The translations under genes were made by a program, and so were the position numbers. Of a stretch of 30,172 nt of DNA, positions 15,354 through 23,936 are shown in pieces (the first letter of the stretch is position 1; the number at the start of each line of letters is the position of its first letter). The notes under the pieces were generated by a model. It saw only the letters and a list, made by a program, of their open reading frames with translations, ran no database searches and was not told the origin of the DNA. Source of the DNA: Pseudomonadota bacterium (lineage in GTDB: Bacteria; Pseudomonadota; Gammaproteobacteria; Halothiobacillales; Halothiobacillaceae); contig JAJYPA010000046.1 in NCBI GenBank assembly GCA_021795795.1, positions 1-30,172 of the forward strand, in the 5' to 3' direction.

Positions 15354-16253
15354 ATGATCGACATAGACGGCTTGATAGGACGCTTCGCCGTCTGGATGGC
15401 AGGCCCAAACTTCCGTAATCCGTATTCACAGGCCACTATACGCATCTATGGGTTCACTGCGCGCCGTTTTCTGGAATATGTGTACTTCGACGGGGTGATG
15501 GAGGCATCCGAAATTAGTATCCATCTAGTGCGAAAGTTTGTACTCAATGGTCATGATAACACTATCGCGCCAAAAAACACTCAAACAGTGAGACTATCGG
15601 CTCTTGTGTTATTTTTTGAGTATCTAAAATCAAATGATGAAATTTCGACAAACCCAGCCATGGCCTTCGTGGATGACCAAAAGCGCAAAAGAGGTGGGCA
15701 GGGCGGGAACTCGGCCACCCGCCTCAAACCGGTGCTTGAGTGGGATGAAATAGATCGTTTGCGCTTTGAGGCGGGACGATTCGAGACTATTGCCGGGATC
15801 CGCGATGCGGCACTGATCGGGCTGATTCTCGACACCGGCTTGCGGGCGAGCGAAGTCTGTGCACTGACTGCGGCCAACGGGGAAGGATACCTCGTAGGAC
15901 GCCTGCGCGTGATTGGCAAGGGCAATAAGGAGCGCCTGGTGCGTTTCGAGCCCAGCCATGCCCCCCGGGTGCAGAACTGGATCAGAACACGGCAGCGGAT
16001 GTTCGCACACGCTGAGCGGCTCTTTGTGACCAACCAGGGCAACCCACTCACCATCGGCATACTCTACATGATCGTGAAGCGGTTACTGGAACGCACGGGA
16101 ATCCAAAAAGCGCAACAGGGTCCACATCTTCTACGACATACGGCGGCCAGCATATGGCTCGCTACGGGTGTTGAACTAAAGCAGGTGCAGGAAAATCTGG
16201 GCCATTCAAATATCGGGACGACGAGCAGATATTTGCATTTATTGGCGAAATGA
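15354..16253 (+). CDS. Tyrosine recombinase / phage-type integrase (XerC/D-like)
   Basis: The start at 15354 (MIDIDGLIGRFAVWMAG) gives a 299-aa protein, the usual XerC/D length; AGGGGAAAAACGGGGT lies upstream. The N-terminal SAM-like core-binding domain (residues 1-110) contains YSQATIRIYGFTARRFLEY. The catalytic domain keeps the whole active site: Arg in TGLRASEVCAL, Lys in GKGNKERLVRF, the HLLRHTAAS box (His and Arg), His in NLGHSNIGTT and the nucleophile Tyr in SRYLH. It should therefore be active in site-specific recombination. No attachment site could be identified next to it. It may have mobilised part of this region or serve in plasmid multimer resolution. Confidence 0.88.
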   Translation: MIDIDGLIGRFAVWMAGPNFRNPYSQATIRIYGFTARRFLEYVYFDGVMEASEISIHLVRKFVLNGHDNTIAPKNTQTVRLSALVLFFEYLKSNDEISTNPAMAFVDDQKRKRGGQGGNSATRLKPVLEWDEIDRLRFEAGRFETIAGIRDAALIGLILDTGLRASEVCALTAANGEGYLVGRLRVIGKGNKERLVRFEPSHAPRVQNWIRTRQRMFAHAERLFVTNQGNPLTIGILYMIVKRLLERTGIQKAQQGPHLLRHTAASIWLATGVELKQVQENLGHSNIGTTSRYLHLLAK

Positions 16254-16299
16254 CATCATGAAATCTGATCTCAGTTGTATTGCACAAAGGAGCATAATT

Positions 16300-16491
16300 A
16301 TGCTGTTAGCATCGTTGAGATATTCCACATTTGTTCGCATTTCCGTCATGGTCGGCGTCGTCTTTTTTTCTTCCGCCTGCGCCAAGAAAGAAGCCCATAC
16401 CGCGGCGCGGACGGCGTCCTCAGGCATCAGCTGCATGGGATCTACTGCTTTTTGCGAGCATAAGGCCATTAAAGTATATCCAACCACTTGA
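16300..16491 (+). CDS. Very small lipoprotein-like protein, 63 aa
   Basis: An AAAGGAG six bases before the ATG at 16300 supports translation. The N-terminal half is hydrophobic and ends FFSSACAKKEAHT, a relaxed lipobox with Cys27 followed by basic residues, much like LLAACAKKTPP of the next gene. The rest is short, with two more cysteines (SCMGS and FCEHK). It may be a small lipoprotein, or a decayed duplicate of the N-terminus of the following DsbG-like lipoprotein. A minus-strand frame covers the same place (16239-16541) but has no ribosome site. Confidence 0.4.
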   Translation: MLLASLRYSTFVRISVMVGVVFFSSACAKKEAHTAARTASSGISCMGSTAFCEHKAIKVYPTT

Positions 16492-16627
16492 TAACAACAG
16501 GAACGGCCCTCCACACCTACGGGGCATCTGCGAGCGTTCACAACGGAGATGGCGATACTATTTCTATTCGCGAGCAGTTGTCAGAAGTTGCAAGCAGTAT
16601 CTTGACGACAAACATACAGGCAGGCAA

Positions 16628-17305
16628 ATGGCAAATAATCCACTAGTTTTAATATTTCGATTTTTTTTAATGGTTATTACTATAGCACTTCTTGCCGCGT
16701 GCGCAAAAAAAACGCCACCCGCGCCGGCGCCACTAAACGGCACGACGACAGCCGCTGCGGCACAGAGCACCGCCACCACTCCCAACAACATGACTGCGAG
16801 TAAATTTTGGAACTTTATGGGGAAACATCTGACATTTATTCAGGAAGGTCGCCATGGGCCAATAATATACGATTTTACCGATACAAATTGCCCATATTGC
16901 CACCTGATATATGCCACTGAAGCACGCCTTATTCACGAAGGCAAATTAACGGTTCGTTATGTTCCTGTTGCTATAATAAAACCCAGCAGCATGCCGGAGG
17001 CTGCGGCTATACTGCAGGCAAACAACCCCAGAGCAGCATTGCAATATGCTGAACAGGAAATCGGTAACAGTATGACAACCGGGAAACCTGCCGACTTACC
17101 ACATGCGACGGATGCAATCGGAGCGGCGTCTCCGAAAACGATCGAGGCAATTAAAAAAATAGAAGTAAATGACCATTTTTTACAAGAAATAAATGTCAAT
17201 GAACTTCCCGACGTCATCTATCTGCCAAAAAAAGGCAAGTTGGGTCTGATAACTGGTTTTGTTAGCCAGAAACAACTTTCAGCCCTACTGCCGCAACTGA
17301 AATAA
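16628..17305 (+). CDS. DsbG/DsbC-like thiol:disulfide interchange lipoprotein (copy 3)
   Basis: The start at 16628 (MANNPLVLIFRFF) gives 225 aa; the frame is open further upstream but without signal sequence. The hydrophobic N-terminus ends in the lipobox LAAC (Cys25), followed by a Pro/Ala/Thr-rich linker (residues 29-55) that would hold the domain away from the membrane. The thioredoxin-fold domain has CPYC (Cys88-Cys91) in YDFTDTNCPYCHLIY and a cis-proline loop ELPDVIY (Pro194), with Leu before the proline as in copy 2. Unlike copies 1 and 2 it should be membrane-anchored. It shares GKLTVRYVPVA and AAAILQANNP with them. It is convergent with the DsrE-like gene. A role in keeping envelope cytochromes or other Cys proteins reduced is likely but not shown. 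Confidence 0.82.
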   Translation: MANNPLVLIFRFFLMVITIALLAACAKKTPPAPAPLNGTTTAAAAQSTATTPNNMTASKFWNFMGKHLTFIQEGRHGPIIYDFTDTNCPYCHLIYATEARLIHEGKLTVRYVPVAIIKPSSMPEAAAILQANNPRAALQYAEQEIGNSMTTGKPADLPHATDAIGAASPKTIEAIKKIEVNDHFLQEINVNELPDVIYLPKKGKLGLITGFVSQKQLSALLPQLK

Positions 17306-17556
17306 TCGTACTAGTTTAGCGTTGCATTTTTTGGTGGCCTATACAATGACTGTTGCCGAGAGTGGCCACGCCATAAGATAACGTAAGCATTCCCATTCAG
17401 AATAAATTGGGGGTTACCTCAGCTCCGGGCACACTGGCAGATGGCATCTCCACGTAGCCCGCAAAAACCATTAGCGGGCCATTACTAACAGTCCATAAGG
17501 ATTGCTAAAACAAATGTAAAGCGCAGCATGAAACACTATATTTATCCATTTATATT

Positions 17557-17922
17557 TCACACATAGGTAACATAGGCATCGGACGTGGATCGTTCTATAA
17601 TATACCGGCTGCTTACTACACTATCTATCTCAGGAATAAGTTCATCCTTATTTAAACCGCACCACTCGATGGCTCTCTCACAAATATTAATTTTTACACC
17701 GGATGATTTTGCAGACCTCATAGATTCATATATCAGGCACAAATAATTTACGTCGAGACCATTTTCCGCCGCCTGTATTGTTGCAATAATCCCAGACTCC
17801 CCGGTCAATATGATTTCAACATGATAATCATCAGAGGCAGTTTTAGCTCCACCGAAAACATCTGCAATGGCGGCCACGTTTTCCATGTCTAATGTAGTAA
17901 CAACTATGATCAGCTGCTTCAT
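17557..17922 (-). CDS. DsrE-family protein
   Basis: AAGGTG five bases before the ATG at 17922 supports the start. The 121-aa protein follows the DsrE/DsrF-like fold: an N-terminal beta strand MKQLIIVVTTLDMENVAA, VEIILTGESGI, and the C-terminal signature SSGVKINICERAIEWCGLNKDELIPEIDSVV with a conserved Cys (in NICERA) at the place of the sulfur-carrying cysteine. DsrE-like proteins pass persulfide sulfur between partners such as TusA, rhodanese and Hdr-like complexes in sulfur oxidisers. It lacks a signal peptide, so it is cytoplasmic. It is not next to other sulfur-transfer genes here, and the partner is unknown. Confidence 0.75.
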   Translation of the reverse strand: MKQLIIVVTTLDMENVAAIADVFGGAKTASDDYHVEIILTGESGIIATIQAAENGLDVNYLCLIYESMRSAKSSGVKINICERAIEWCGLNKDELIPEIDSVVSSRYIIERSTSDAYVTYV

Positions 17923-18374
17923 TTAAGCACCTTTTAATATCTACAACAATATTCTGCATAGCAGAATAATTATTCTAAGCTAGTTTACGACACCCATAAC
18001 CAAGATGTCGAGGTGTTGCCACACATGAAAAGGGCTGCCCAGGCCTGAAAAATAGATCACATACATAAATCGCAACGCTGCGCGCCTGCCAACCCCCTCT
18101 CGTGCAGGGCCAATCATTCCAAGCAGATGTGAGCCAGCGGCATTCTTGTGCATCAATCTATCGCTGCAAACCCCAATTTTAGAACAAAACGACCGCCAGA
18201 CTACTGACAAGGCATTCCCTGAGAAAATTATGCTGCTGGCAACAAAACATCGGCAGCGTCCAACTAATAAATGGTGCGGCATTTTGAAAACACATGCCAC
18301 ACCTTCGCGGAAATACTTCCGCCCACATATTCGCCCAGTACGAGGTTCAGAACACTAATTGCATATTCCTTTGA
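17923..18374. other. Gap without a recognisable gene
   Basis: Between the DsrE-like gene and resC only unconvincing frames are open (17980-18300 minus, 18146-18358 plus). A hairpin GCGGAA/TTCCGC with a four-base loop (18307-18322) lies about 50 bases after the resC stop but has no T-run. Confidence 0.3.
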
Positions 18375-19568
18375 TCACAGCTTCCCGTAAGAATGTAATC
18401 CAGAAAGAAAGAGGTTAACCCCGAGGAAGCAAAAGGTGACTACCCATAGACTCATAAACGACCACCACGCCATCTGCTTGCCACGCCATCCTTTGCTTGT
18501 GCGAGCATGAAGATATCCAGCATAATTCAGCCAAACTATCAGCGCCCACGTCTCCTTAGGATCCCACGACCAAAACCCGCCCCAAGCCTTGGCTGCCCAA
18601 ACGGCACCGAGGATGGTGGCAATCGTGAACAATAGAAAGCCGAGGGCGATCGCCTTGGACATCATATTGTCCATAACCTCGCCGCTCGGAAGTGCCCGCG
18701 CGAGAATCCCATCGCCCCCGCTTCTACGCGAGCGGTCGCCGAGAATATAGGCGAGGCCAACCAGACTGGCGATAGTAAAGTTAGCGTATGCCACAAACAT
18801 CATTGGTACGTGCAATTTCATCCAGAAGCTTTGTAGTGCAGGAATTATCGGCGCTATGCGATCCATATGCTGGACAAAGGTAAGCCAGATAAGAAACGCA
18901 GCGGCCGCAGCGACCAGCGGCATAACAAAAGCGCCCAATGCCTTGGATTTGAAACGGGACTCATAGTAGAGATAGAAGAGGGAAGTGGCCGCACAAAATA
19001 CTACCAGTACCTCCCAAAGATTGGTCACGGGAACATGTCCCCAATCGGGATGCCCGATATAGGTCTCGCGCCAACGGACACCAAGGCCGATGAAGCCCAT
19101 GAGAACACCGGCCCATGTCAGCCCCGTTGCCAGGCGCCCAACTTTTCCCGAGAGCGTAAACAGGTAGATGACGTAGGTGCTGGTGGCAGCCAAAAGAAAT
19201 CCGATCATCCACATAACACCGGCATAACCCTGTAACACGTAACGCAAGATAATATCGTTAGCGGGTGTTTGACCGATGCTATATAGCCAGACACCCAACA
19301 GAGCAGCGCTTACCACTGTCAGGAAGGCCACTTGAAAGGCGCGCCAATGGATGCCAACGGCAACTATCGTGACATACCAGGTAGCAAGGACCACGTATTG
19401 CCAGAACCAAAACTGACTGTTAAAAACATCCACCAAAACACCAACGGTAACCGTGAGCCCGGCGAACCACAACAAGTCGAGTTTGCTAAGGCGGTTAATC
19501 CAGCGCCCTTCTGCCTCAATCTTTGTGAGCGTAAGTAATTCATCTGCTTGTGAACTAGCCATCATCAT
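18375..19568 (-). CDS. resC: Cytochrome c maturation protein CcsA/ResC (system II haem handling)
   Basis: The 397-aa product is an integral membrane protein with about eight or nine spans. It contains the tryptophan-rich WWD signature WGGFWSWDPKE (329-339) that binds haem at the periplasmic face, followed by WLNYAGYLHAR with a conserved His, and another His in FWMKLHVPMM (His253). With ResB/CcsB it exports haem and attaches it to CxxCH sites of apocytochromes c. The start overlaps the end of resB by 14 bases, and three consecutive ATG codons make the exact start uncertain. It is the last gene of the block following petI and fits the need to mature cytochrome c1 (PetC1), CycA1 and other cytochromes. 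Confidence 0.9.
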   Translation of the reverse strand: MMMASSQADELLTLTKIEAEGRWINRLSKLDLLWFAGLTVTVGVLVDVFNSQFWFWQYVVLATWYVTIVAVGIHWRAFQVAFLTVVSAALLGVWLYSIGQTPANDIILRYVLQGYAGVMWMIGFLLAATSTYVIYLFTLSGKVGRLATGLTWAGVLMGFIGLGVRWRETYIGHPDWGHVPVTNLWEVLVVFCAATSLFYLYYESRFKSKALGAFVMPLVAAAAAFLIWLTFVQHMDRIAPIIPALQSFWMKLHVPMMFVAYANFTIASLVGLAYILGDRSRRSGGDGILARALPSGEVMDNMMSKAIALGFLLFTIATILGAVWAAKAWGGFWSWDPKETWALIVWLNYAGYLHARTSKGWRGKQMAWWSFMSLWVVTFCFLGVNLFLSGLHSYGKL

Positions 19569-21405
19569 TCTCCTTCTTGTCGTCCTGACTCCTCAAGACA
19601 CTCCTGAAACGCGTCACCACCCCTTCAAACTCTTTGGTGAACTCATACGGGTTTCGGCTGCTGGTGCCACCGATTATCACTTCTGTACCATTCGTCGATG
19701 CGCGCAACATCACCGAAAGACGGCGCTGCGGCAGATAGAATAGTATAAATATACCAAGAACCAGCACGGCGCAGCCCCAATAAATAACTACTGTAGCCGG
19801 CCATTTCGTTACCTCCAGTCCAGCCGCCCAGCGATGATCAAATCCGGTAAGGGTGACAATAAATGGAACGGGATACGCTTTCAGTTGTAATATCGCGCTA
19901 ATGGCCGATTGGAAATATGCGGCCTCGGCATCCACCGTCATGGACGGGGCGTACTCGGCGACCACCTTTTTAAAGGTATTTAGAACGTAACTCTTGGTAT
20001 TCTCACTACTGTCTGCAGTTGCCTGTTGCTGTAACGCAGATAAATATTTCATGAATAACCCAATATTTCCATTTGGCCCAGTCGGAATGAAGAGATATTC
20101 GTATGGAGTACCAAATGCCGTTCTTACCCCCTGTACAAAATAGGATTGTCCATCCCTCGTGATAGGCTGCATGTAGGTTTTGAATTCGGCCCCAGACCCG
20201 GACTCACTTTGCACGATGTACGTAAAACTCGGGCCTAGGTTGATATGTTGATCTGTTGCTGATGGCCGTGATTCGATGGCCGCTGCGGGCACAACATTAT
20301 CCAATGAGAAGCCTTTTAATTTTAGTTTATATGTCGTGCCAGACAGATCTATTGATTGCCCAACACGAGCCTGTTGATGAACGGCATCCGCGCCAGGATT
20401 ATTAAGCATGTAACGTTTCATCTTTAGAAGAGAGCCGCCATCGACAAAACTCGCTTGGAATATCTGGACACCTTTATAGGTAAGTGGATGGTTAACTCGT
20501 ACATTCGCCTCTTTCAGAACTTTTCCTTCGTTATTGTAAAGGACGATATTAGAAATAAAGTCTTTTGGCATGCCAGTGGAGTAGTAGGAAACGTGAAATC
20601 GCCTCAACATAATTCGGAATGGGAGTGGCTGAACAAGATAACCATTTCCCACCAGCTCGTAAGCTACTTGCGTTGACTGCCCCTCTGGAACGGTAACCGT
20701 TCCGCGATACGCAGGATTATTATAGGGCAGCCATGCTGCCTTAGAAACTTCTGATAGCGGAATATGAAAGTTGTTTTCTGGCCGAATTGAGCCTACCAAC
20801 ATGGCCAGTTTCACGGGAATATCAGCGTTATAAAGAGCTGCCGCACAAAACACAATGATCGCCGCATGTGTTAATATATATCCAAGCCGATTATAGCGAC
20901 CCTTACGGGCAATAACTGCCATACTGCCATCGCCACGGTCATGCAGTTTCGGTCGATAGCCTCGACCACGCATAACGGCCGCTACCATATGTGTTGCGGA
21001 ATCCATAGATAGTGGCGAAATAATTTTAATATTATTCGCCATACCCCGCGGATCGTATGCCGATGCCACCGCCGTATCTGGCGCGCGCATTTCTCTCAAC
21101 ATACGTGGTGTATTACGAATCAAACATGTAGTGGTAGACAGAACGAGAAAGCCCACAATAGCTAGATACCAATTAGTTCGGTAAACATTGTATAAGCCGA
21201 TATCGCGAAAGACATCAAACCAGAATGGGCCAAATTTTAAGGCGTAGTCCTGGTATGGTTGTTGCTGGTTTAGAACTGTGCCTATAACAGAGGCAATAGC
21301 CAACAACACCAGCAGACTAACGGCCAACCGCATGGAGCCAAGAAAATTTACCGCTAAGCGGGCTCTCGAATGGCTTACGGCACCGACGGAGCTCTGCTTA
21401 GTCAA
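19555..21405 (-). CDS. resB: Cytochrome c biogenesis protein ResB (CcsB, system II)
   Basis: I place the start at a TTG (21405, LTKQSSVGAVSHS) because GAGGG lies seven bases before it; a GTG at 21477 would add 24 residues but has no ribosome site. The 616-aa protein has three N-terminal membrane spans (LGSMRLAVSLLVLLAIASVI, the span near YLAIVGFLVLSTTT, and one near YILTHAAIIVFCAAALY), a large periplasmic domain, and a last span near the C-terminus (TVVIYWGCAVLVLGIFILFY). It includes ANVRVNHPLTYKGVQIFQAS, a typical ResB segment, and a His in LTHAAI likely to serve as haem ligand. ResB and ResC together form the cytochrome c synthetase. Confidence 0.88.
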   Translation of the reverse strand: MTKQSSVGAVSHSRARLAVNFLGSMRLAVSLLVLLAIASVIGTVLNQQQPYQDYALKFGPFWFDVFRDIGLYNVYRTNWYLAIVGFLVLSTTTCLIRNTPRMLREMRAPDTAVASAYDPRGMANNIKIISPLSMDSATHMVAAVMRGRGYRPKLHDRGDGSMAVIARKGRYNRLGYILTHAAIIVFCAAALYNADIPVKLAMLVGSIRPENNFHIPLSEVSKAAWLPYNNPAYRGTVTVPEGQSTQVAYELVGNGYLVQPLPFRIMLRRFHVSYYSTGMPKDFISNIVLYNNEGKVLKEANVRVNHPLTYKGVQIFQASFVDGGSLLKMKRYMLNNPGADAVHQQARVGQSIDLSGTTYKLKLKGFSLDNVVPAAAIESRPSATDQHINLGPSFTYIVQSESGSGAEFKTYMQPITRDGQSYFVQGVRTAFGTPYEYLFIPTGPNGNIGLFMKYLSALQQQATADSSENTKSYVLNTFKKVVAEYAPSMTVDAEAAYFQSAISAILQLKAYPVPFIVTLTGFDHRWAAGLEVTKWPATVVIYWGCAVLVLGIFILFYLPQRRLSVMLRASTNGTEVIIGGTSSRNPYEFTKEFEGVVTRFRSVLRSQDDKKENDDG

Positions 21406-21918
21406 ATTTGTTCCCTCTGATGAAATCGTCTGAATGGCGAACCATAAAAACACATGCGAGTCGCTTAAAAATAGCACAATGGAACAGATGGTTGTTTATA
21501 ATCCATAGCGCTTTATCACGCAGATGAAGTGGATCATCCATCACGGATAACTGTTAGAAGCATATTTACGAGTTTCAGATCACGCACTATCGCCATACCT
21601 TAACATTGACTTTATAATTAGCTTGATACCATATGCGTCTATGGCAATCAAGTCCTCCGTCAAACGGGAGCGTTGGACCGCGAGGAGGAGGGCTTTGCCT
21701 CCTGTAAAGGGTGACTTGGCGCTGCCAAGGTAGCGACATCCCACGCCTAGTGATTTAGAATATCAGCGCGGCGTCATTTAACGTTATGATTATTATATGC
21801 TTTATGCCTACATCATGCCCGCAACAGAGGGAGGGGGCGGATCAAAGACTCGGGAGCAGGCCGGATACATTCACATGGAGCAAAGCTAGGAACCACCACC
21901 CAGAGGAAGAACGGGGGC
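21406..21918. other. Gap between petC1 and resB with structured segments
   Basis: No gene is recognised. Around 21649-21741 three small hairpins follow one another (CTCCGT/ACGGGAG, AGGAGG/CCTCCT and CTTGGC/GCCAAG). The separation of about 490 bases suggests that resBC has its own promoter, although none is obvious. Confidence 0.4.
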
Positions 21919-21956
21919 GCGGGACCCCGGAAAAGACCGGCGTCTAACGGCCCCGC
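21919..21956 (-). terminator. GC-rich hairpin after petC1
   Basis: Eleven bases after the petC1 stop, GCGGGGCC (21949-21956) pairs with GGTCCCGC (21919-21926), with one G-U pair and a smaller CCGG/CCGG stem inside the loop. There is no T-run directly after it. It may act as a partial terminator or a 3' stabiliser of the petI mRNA. Confidence 0.35.
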
Positions 21957-21966
21957 GGATACGGCG

Positions 21967-22704
21967 TTACTTACCCCCTTTGACTCTCGTGCGGGCATCA
22001 CCACCCTTCTTTAAGTCTATCCAATACGCCGTCTTAAGAAGGTAGGCGAGGATTGTGAATAGCAACATAATCCCGATAACATACGGGCCAAGAGACATTC
22101 TCTTGAAATATGACGGATCCGAGGCGTACCGAAGAAATGCGACGACATCAGCGACATTCTTATGATATTCCGCAGGAGAGAGCTTACCGGGATAAATCAC
22201 CTGCCCCTTTGGCCCAACGGTACCCCCCCACGGAGCCAATATATTAGGCATGGCAACCATTGGGAAAACATAATTATTCCAACCCGACGGCCGGGCAGGA
22301 TCCCAGTAAAACGACAGCAGGTATGTATAAATGAACTTTGATCCCAAATACCTGTCCATATGGCTCAGATTTGGAGGTGGCTTTCCTAACCACTTGGCTG
22401 CCATGTCAGGGGGCATCGGAGATACTATTGTTCCCTTAAATGCGGCACCATCCGGAAGCATTATGTCCTTTTCTACTTCCTTTTTCGGCATACCAAGGTC
22501 TGCTGTGAGATATTCATAACGCAATGAGCTGACTGAGTGGCAGGCCATACAATGGTCTGCAAAATATCTGGCACCGGCTATGACAGTGGTTCGGTTGAAT
22601 GTGTAATGTGGTGTCATCCAATGCACTGTATCAGCCGCACCAAAAGCCAGCCCGGGCACCAACATAGACACTAACAAGAAACATAAATATCTATACATGC
22701 TCAT
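21967..22704 (-). CDS. petC1: Cytochrome c1 of the bc1 complex
   Basis: The 245-aa protein has a cleavable signal peptide (FGA, residue 23), a haem c site CMACH (Cys52, Cys55, His56), a haem-domain segment with candidate Met ligand (VFPMVAMPNILAP), a conserved PPPNLSHM-type stretch, and a single C-terminal membrane anchor (about 208-228). It is a subunit of the ubiquinol/cytochrome c oxidoreductase, facing the periplasm. Its start overlaps the petB1 stop by four bases (ATGA), indicating coupled translation. As the last gene of the operon it fits the A. ferrooxidans petI order. Confidence 0.93.
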   Translation of the reverse strand: MSMYRYLCFLLVSMLVPGLAFGAADTVHWMTPHYTFNRTTVIAGARYFADHCMACHSVSSLRYEYLTADLGMPKKEVEKDIMLPDGAAFKGTIVSPMPPDMAAKWLGKPPPNLSHMDRYLGSKFIYTYLLSFYWDPARPSGWNNYVFPMVAMPNILAPWGGTVGPKGQVIYPGKLSPAEYHKNVADVVAFLRYASDPSYFKRMSLGPYVIGIMLLFTILAYLLKTAYWIDLKKGGDARTRVKGGK

Positions 22705-23909
22705 CCTGTCACCCTCTCCGGTACGGGCCGCGTCGGCTCTATCTTGCTAATGATAGGCAGCAATATATAAAACCCGAGGTATAAAGCTGTTGCTACTCGT
22801 TCTATCAGGAAGTATTTAGGTAGCGGCGGTTGTTCACCTACCCATGCTAAGGTAATGAAGGAAACGCCAGCAACAATCAGCATTACCTTGTATACAGGAC
22901 GATATCTACTAGACCGAACAGGGTTACGATCAAGCCAGGGCAACAGGAACGGCAGCAACACCGATGTAATCATTATCGCAATTCCGTAATACTTGTTAGG
23001 TACCGCTCGGAGCATTGCATAATAAGGCGACAGATACCACGGCGGGGTCACGTCTGGCAGGCTGACCATCGGGTTTGCAGCGAGGAACGTCGTACGTTCC
23101 ATAAATATACCATGCATTGTCGGCGCATAGAATATGATTGTGACAAATATCGTTAGAAAAACACCCACTCCAAACAAATCCTTCACCGTATAATATGGAT
23201 GAAATGGTATACCATCTAATGGCTTGCCATCTGGCCCCTTGTGTTTCTTGATTTCGATGCCATCAGGATTGTTCGACCCCACCCTATGCAAGGCCACAAT
23301 ATGCATTACTATAGCCGCGAGAATAATAAGAAAGAACAGAACGACATGCAGCGCCAGAAAGCGCTGCAATGTCGCAGTCCCAATGCCTGGACCACCCCGC
23401 GCTAACGTGGTGAGGGAGGGTCCAACTACCGGCACCGCATGTATGATCGAGGTGATAACCTCTCCAGCCCAATAAGACAGGTTTCCGAATGGCAGCACGT
23501 ATCCGACAAACGCCTCGGCCATCATTAACAAATAAATAACATATCCGATAATCCACACCAACTCTCGCGGGGCACGATGCGATCCATACAAAAGCCCACG
23601 AAACATGTGGGTATAAAGCAATATAAATATAAGAGATACGCCATCTACATGCATATAGCGTATCAGCCAACCCCATTTGGTGTCATACATAATACCTTGC
23701 ACAGAAGCGAAGGCACCCTGAGATGTGGGATCGTAATGGGCCATCAAAAAGAAACCGCTGATCAGCTGAAGTACGATCATCAACAGAAGCAGGGATCCAG
23801 CATAATATAGAATATTAAAGTTTTTTGGCGCGAAATACTCCGTTAGATGCTCCTTTACAGTTTCATCTAGCGGAAGTCTCTTATTAACCCATACCGAAAA
23901 TCTACTCAT
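22701..23909 (-). CDS. petB1: Cytochrome b of the bc1 complex
   Basis: A 402-aa membrane protein with eight spans. Haem ligands are seen as His87 and His101 in helix B (RYMHVDGVSL and YTHMFRG) and His188 and His203 in helix D (FLALHVV and VMHIVALH). The Qo region has GGPGIGTATLQR and, in the ef loop, the motif PPWY (289-292) where most bc1 complexes have PEWY. The last spans form the usual C-terminal part. It oxidises or, in the reverse direction proposed for petI, reduces quinone across the inner membrane. It lies 27 bases after petA1 and overlaps petC1. Confidence 0.95.
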   Translation of the reverse strand: MSRFSVWVNKRLPLDETVKEHLTEYFAPKNFNILYYAGSLLLLMIVLQLISGFFLMAHYDPTSQGAFASVQGIMYDTKWGWLIRYMHVDGVSLIFILLYTHMFRGLLYGSHRAPRELVWIIGYVIYLLMMAEAFVGYVLPFGNLSYWAGEVITSIIHAVPVVGPSLTTLARGGPGIGTATLQRFLALHVVLFFLIILAAIVMHIVALHRVGSNNPDGIEIKKHKGPDGKPLDGIPFHPYYTVKDLFGVGVFLTIFVTIIFYAPTMHGIFMERTTFLAANPMVSLPDVTPPWYLSPYYAMLRAVPNKYYGIAIMITSVLLPFLLPWLDRNPVRSSRYRPVYKVMLIVAGVSFITLAWVGEQPPLPKYFLIERVATALYLGFYILLPIISKIEPTRPVPERVTG

Positions 23910-23936
23910 CTGAGCTACCCCTCAATTATCAATCTG

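Noticed and set aside
15581..16060. Two long minus-strand frames (15581-16060 and 15630-16010)
   Set aside because: Both are antisense to the recombinase gene, whose catalytic residues are complete.
17980..18358. Open frames on both strands before resC
   Set aside because: No ribosome sites, no motifs, and low-quality composition; treated as intergenic.
21640..21760. Cobalamin riboswitch, SRP RNA or tRNA
   Set aside because: The stretch is structured but none of the conserved sequence boxes of these RNAs is present.
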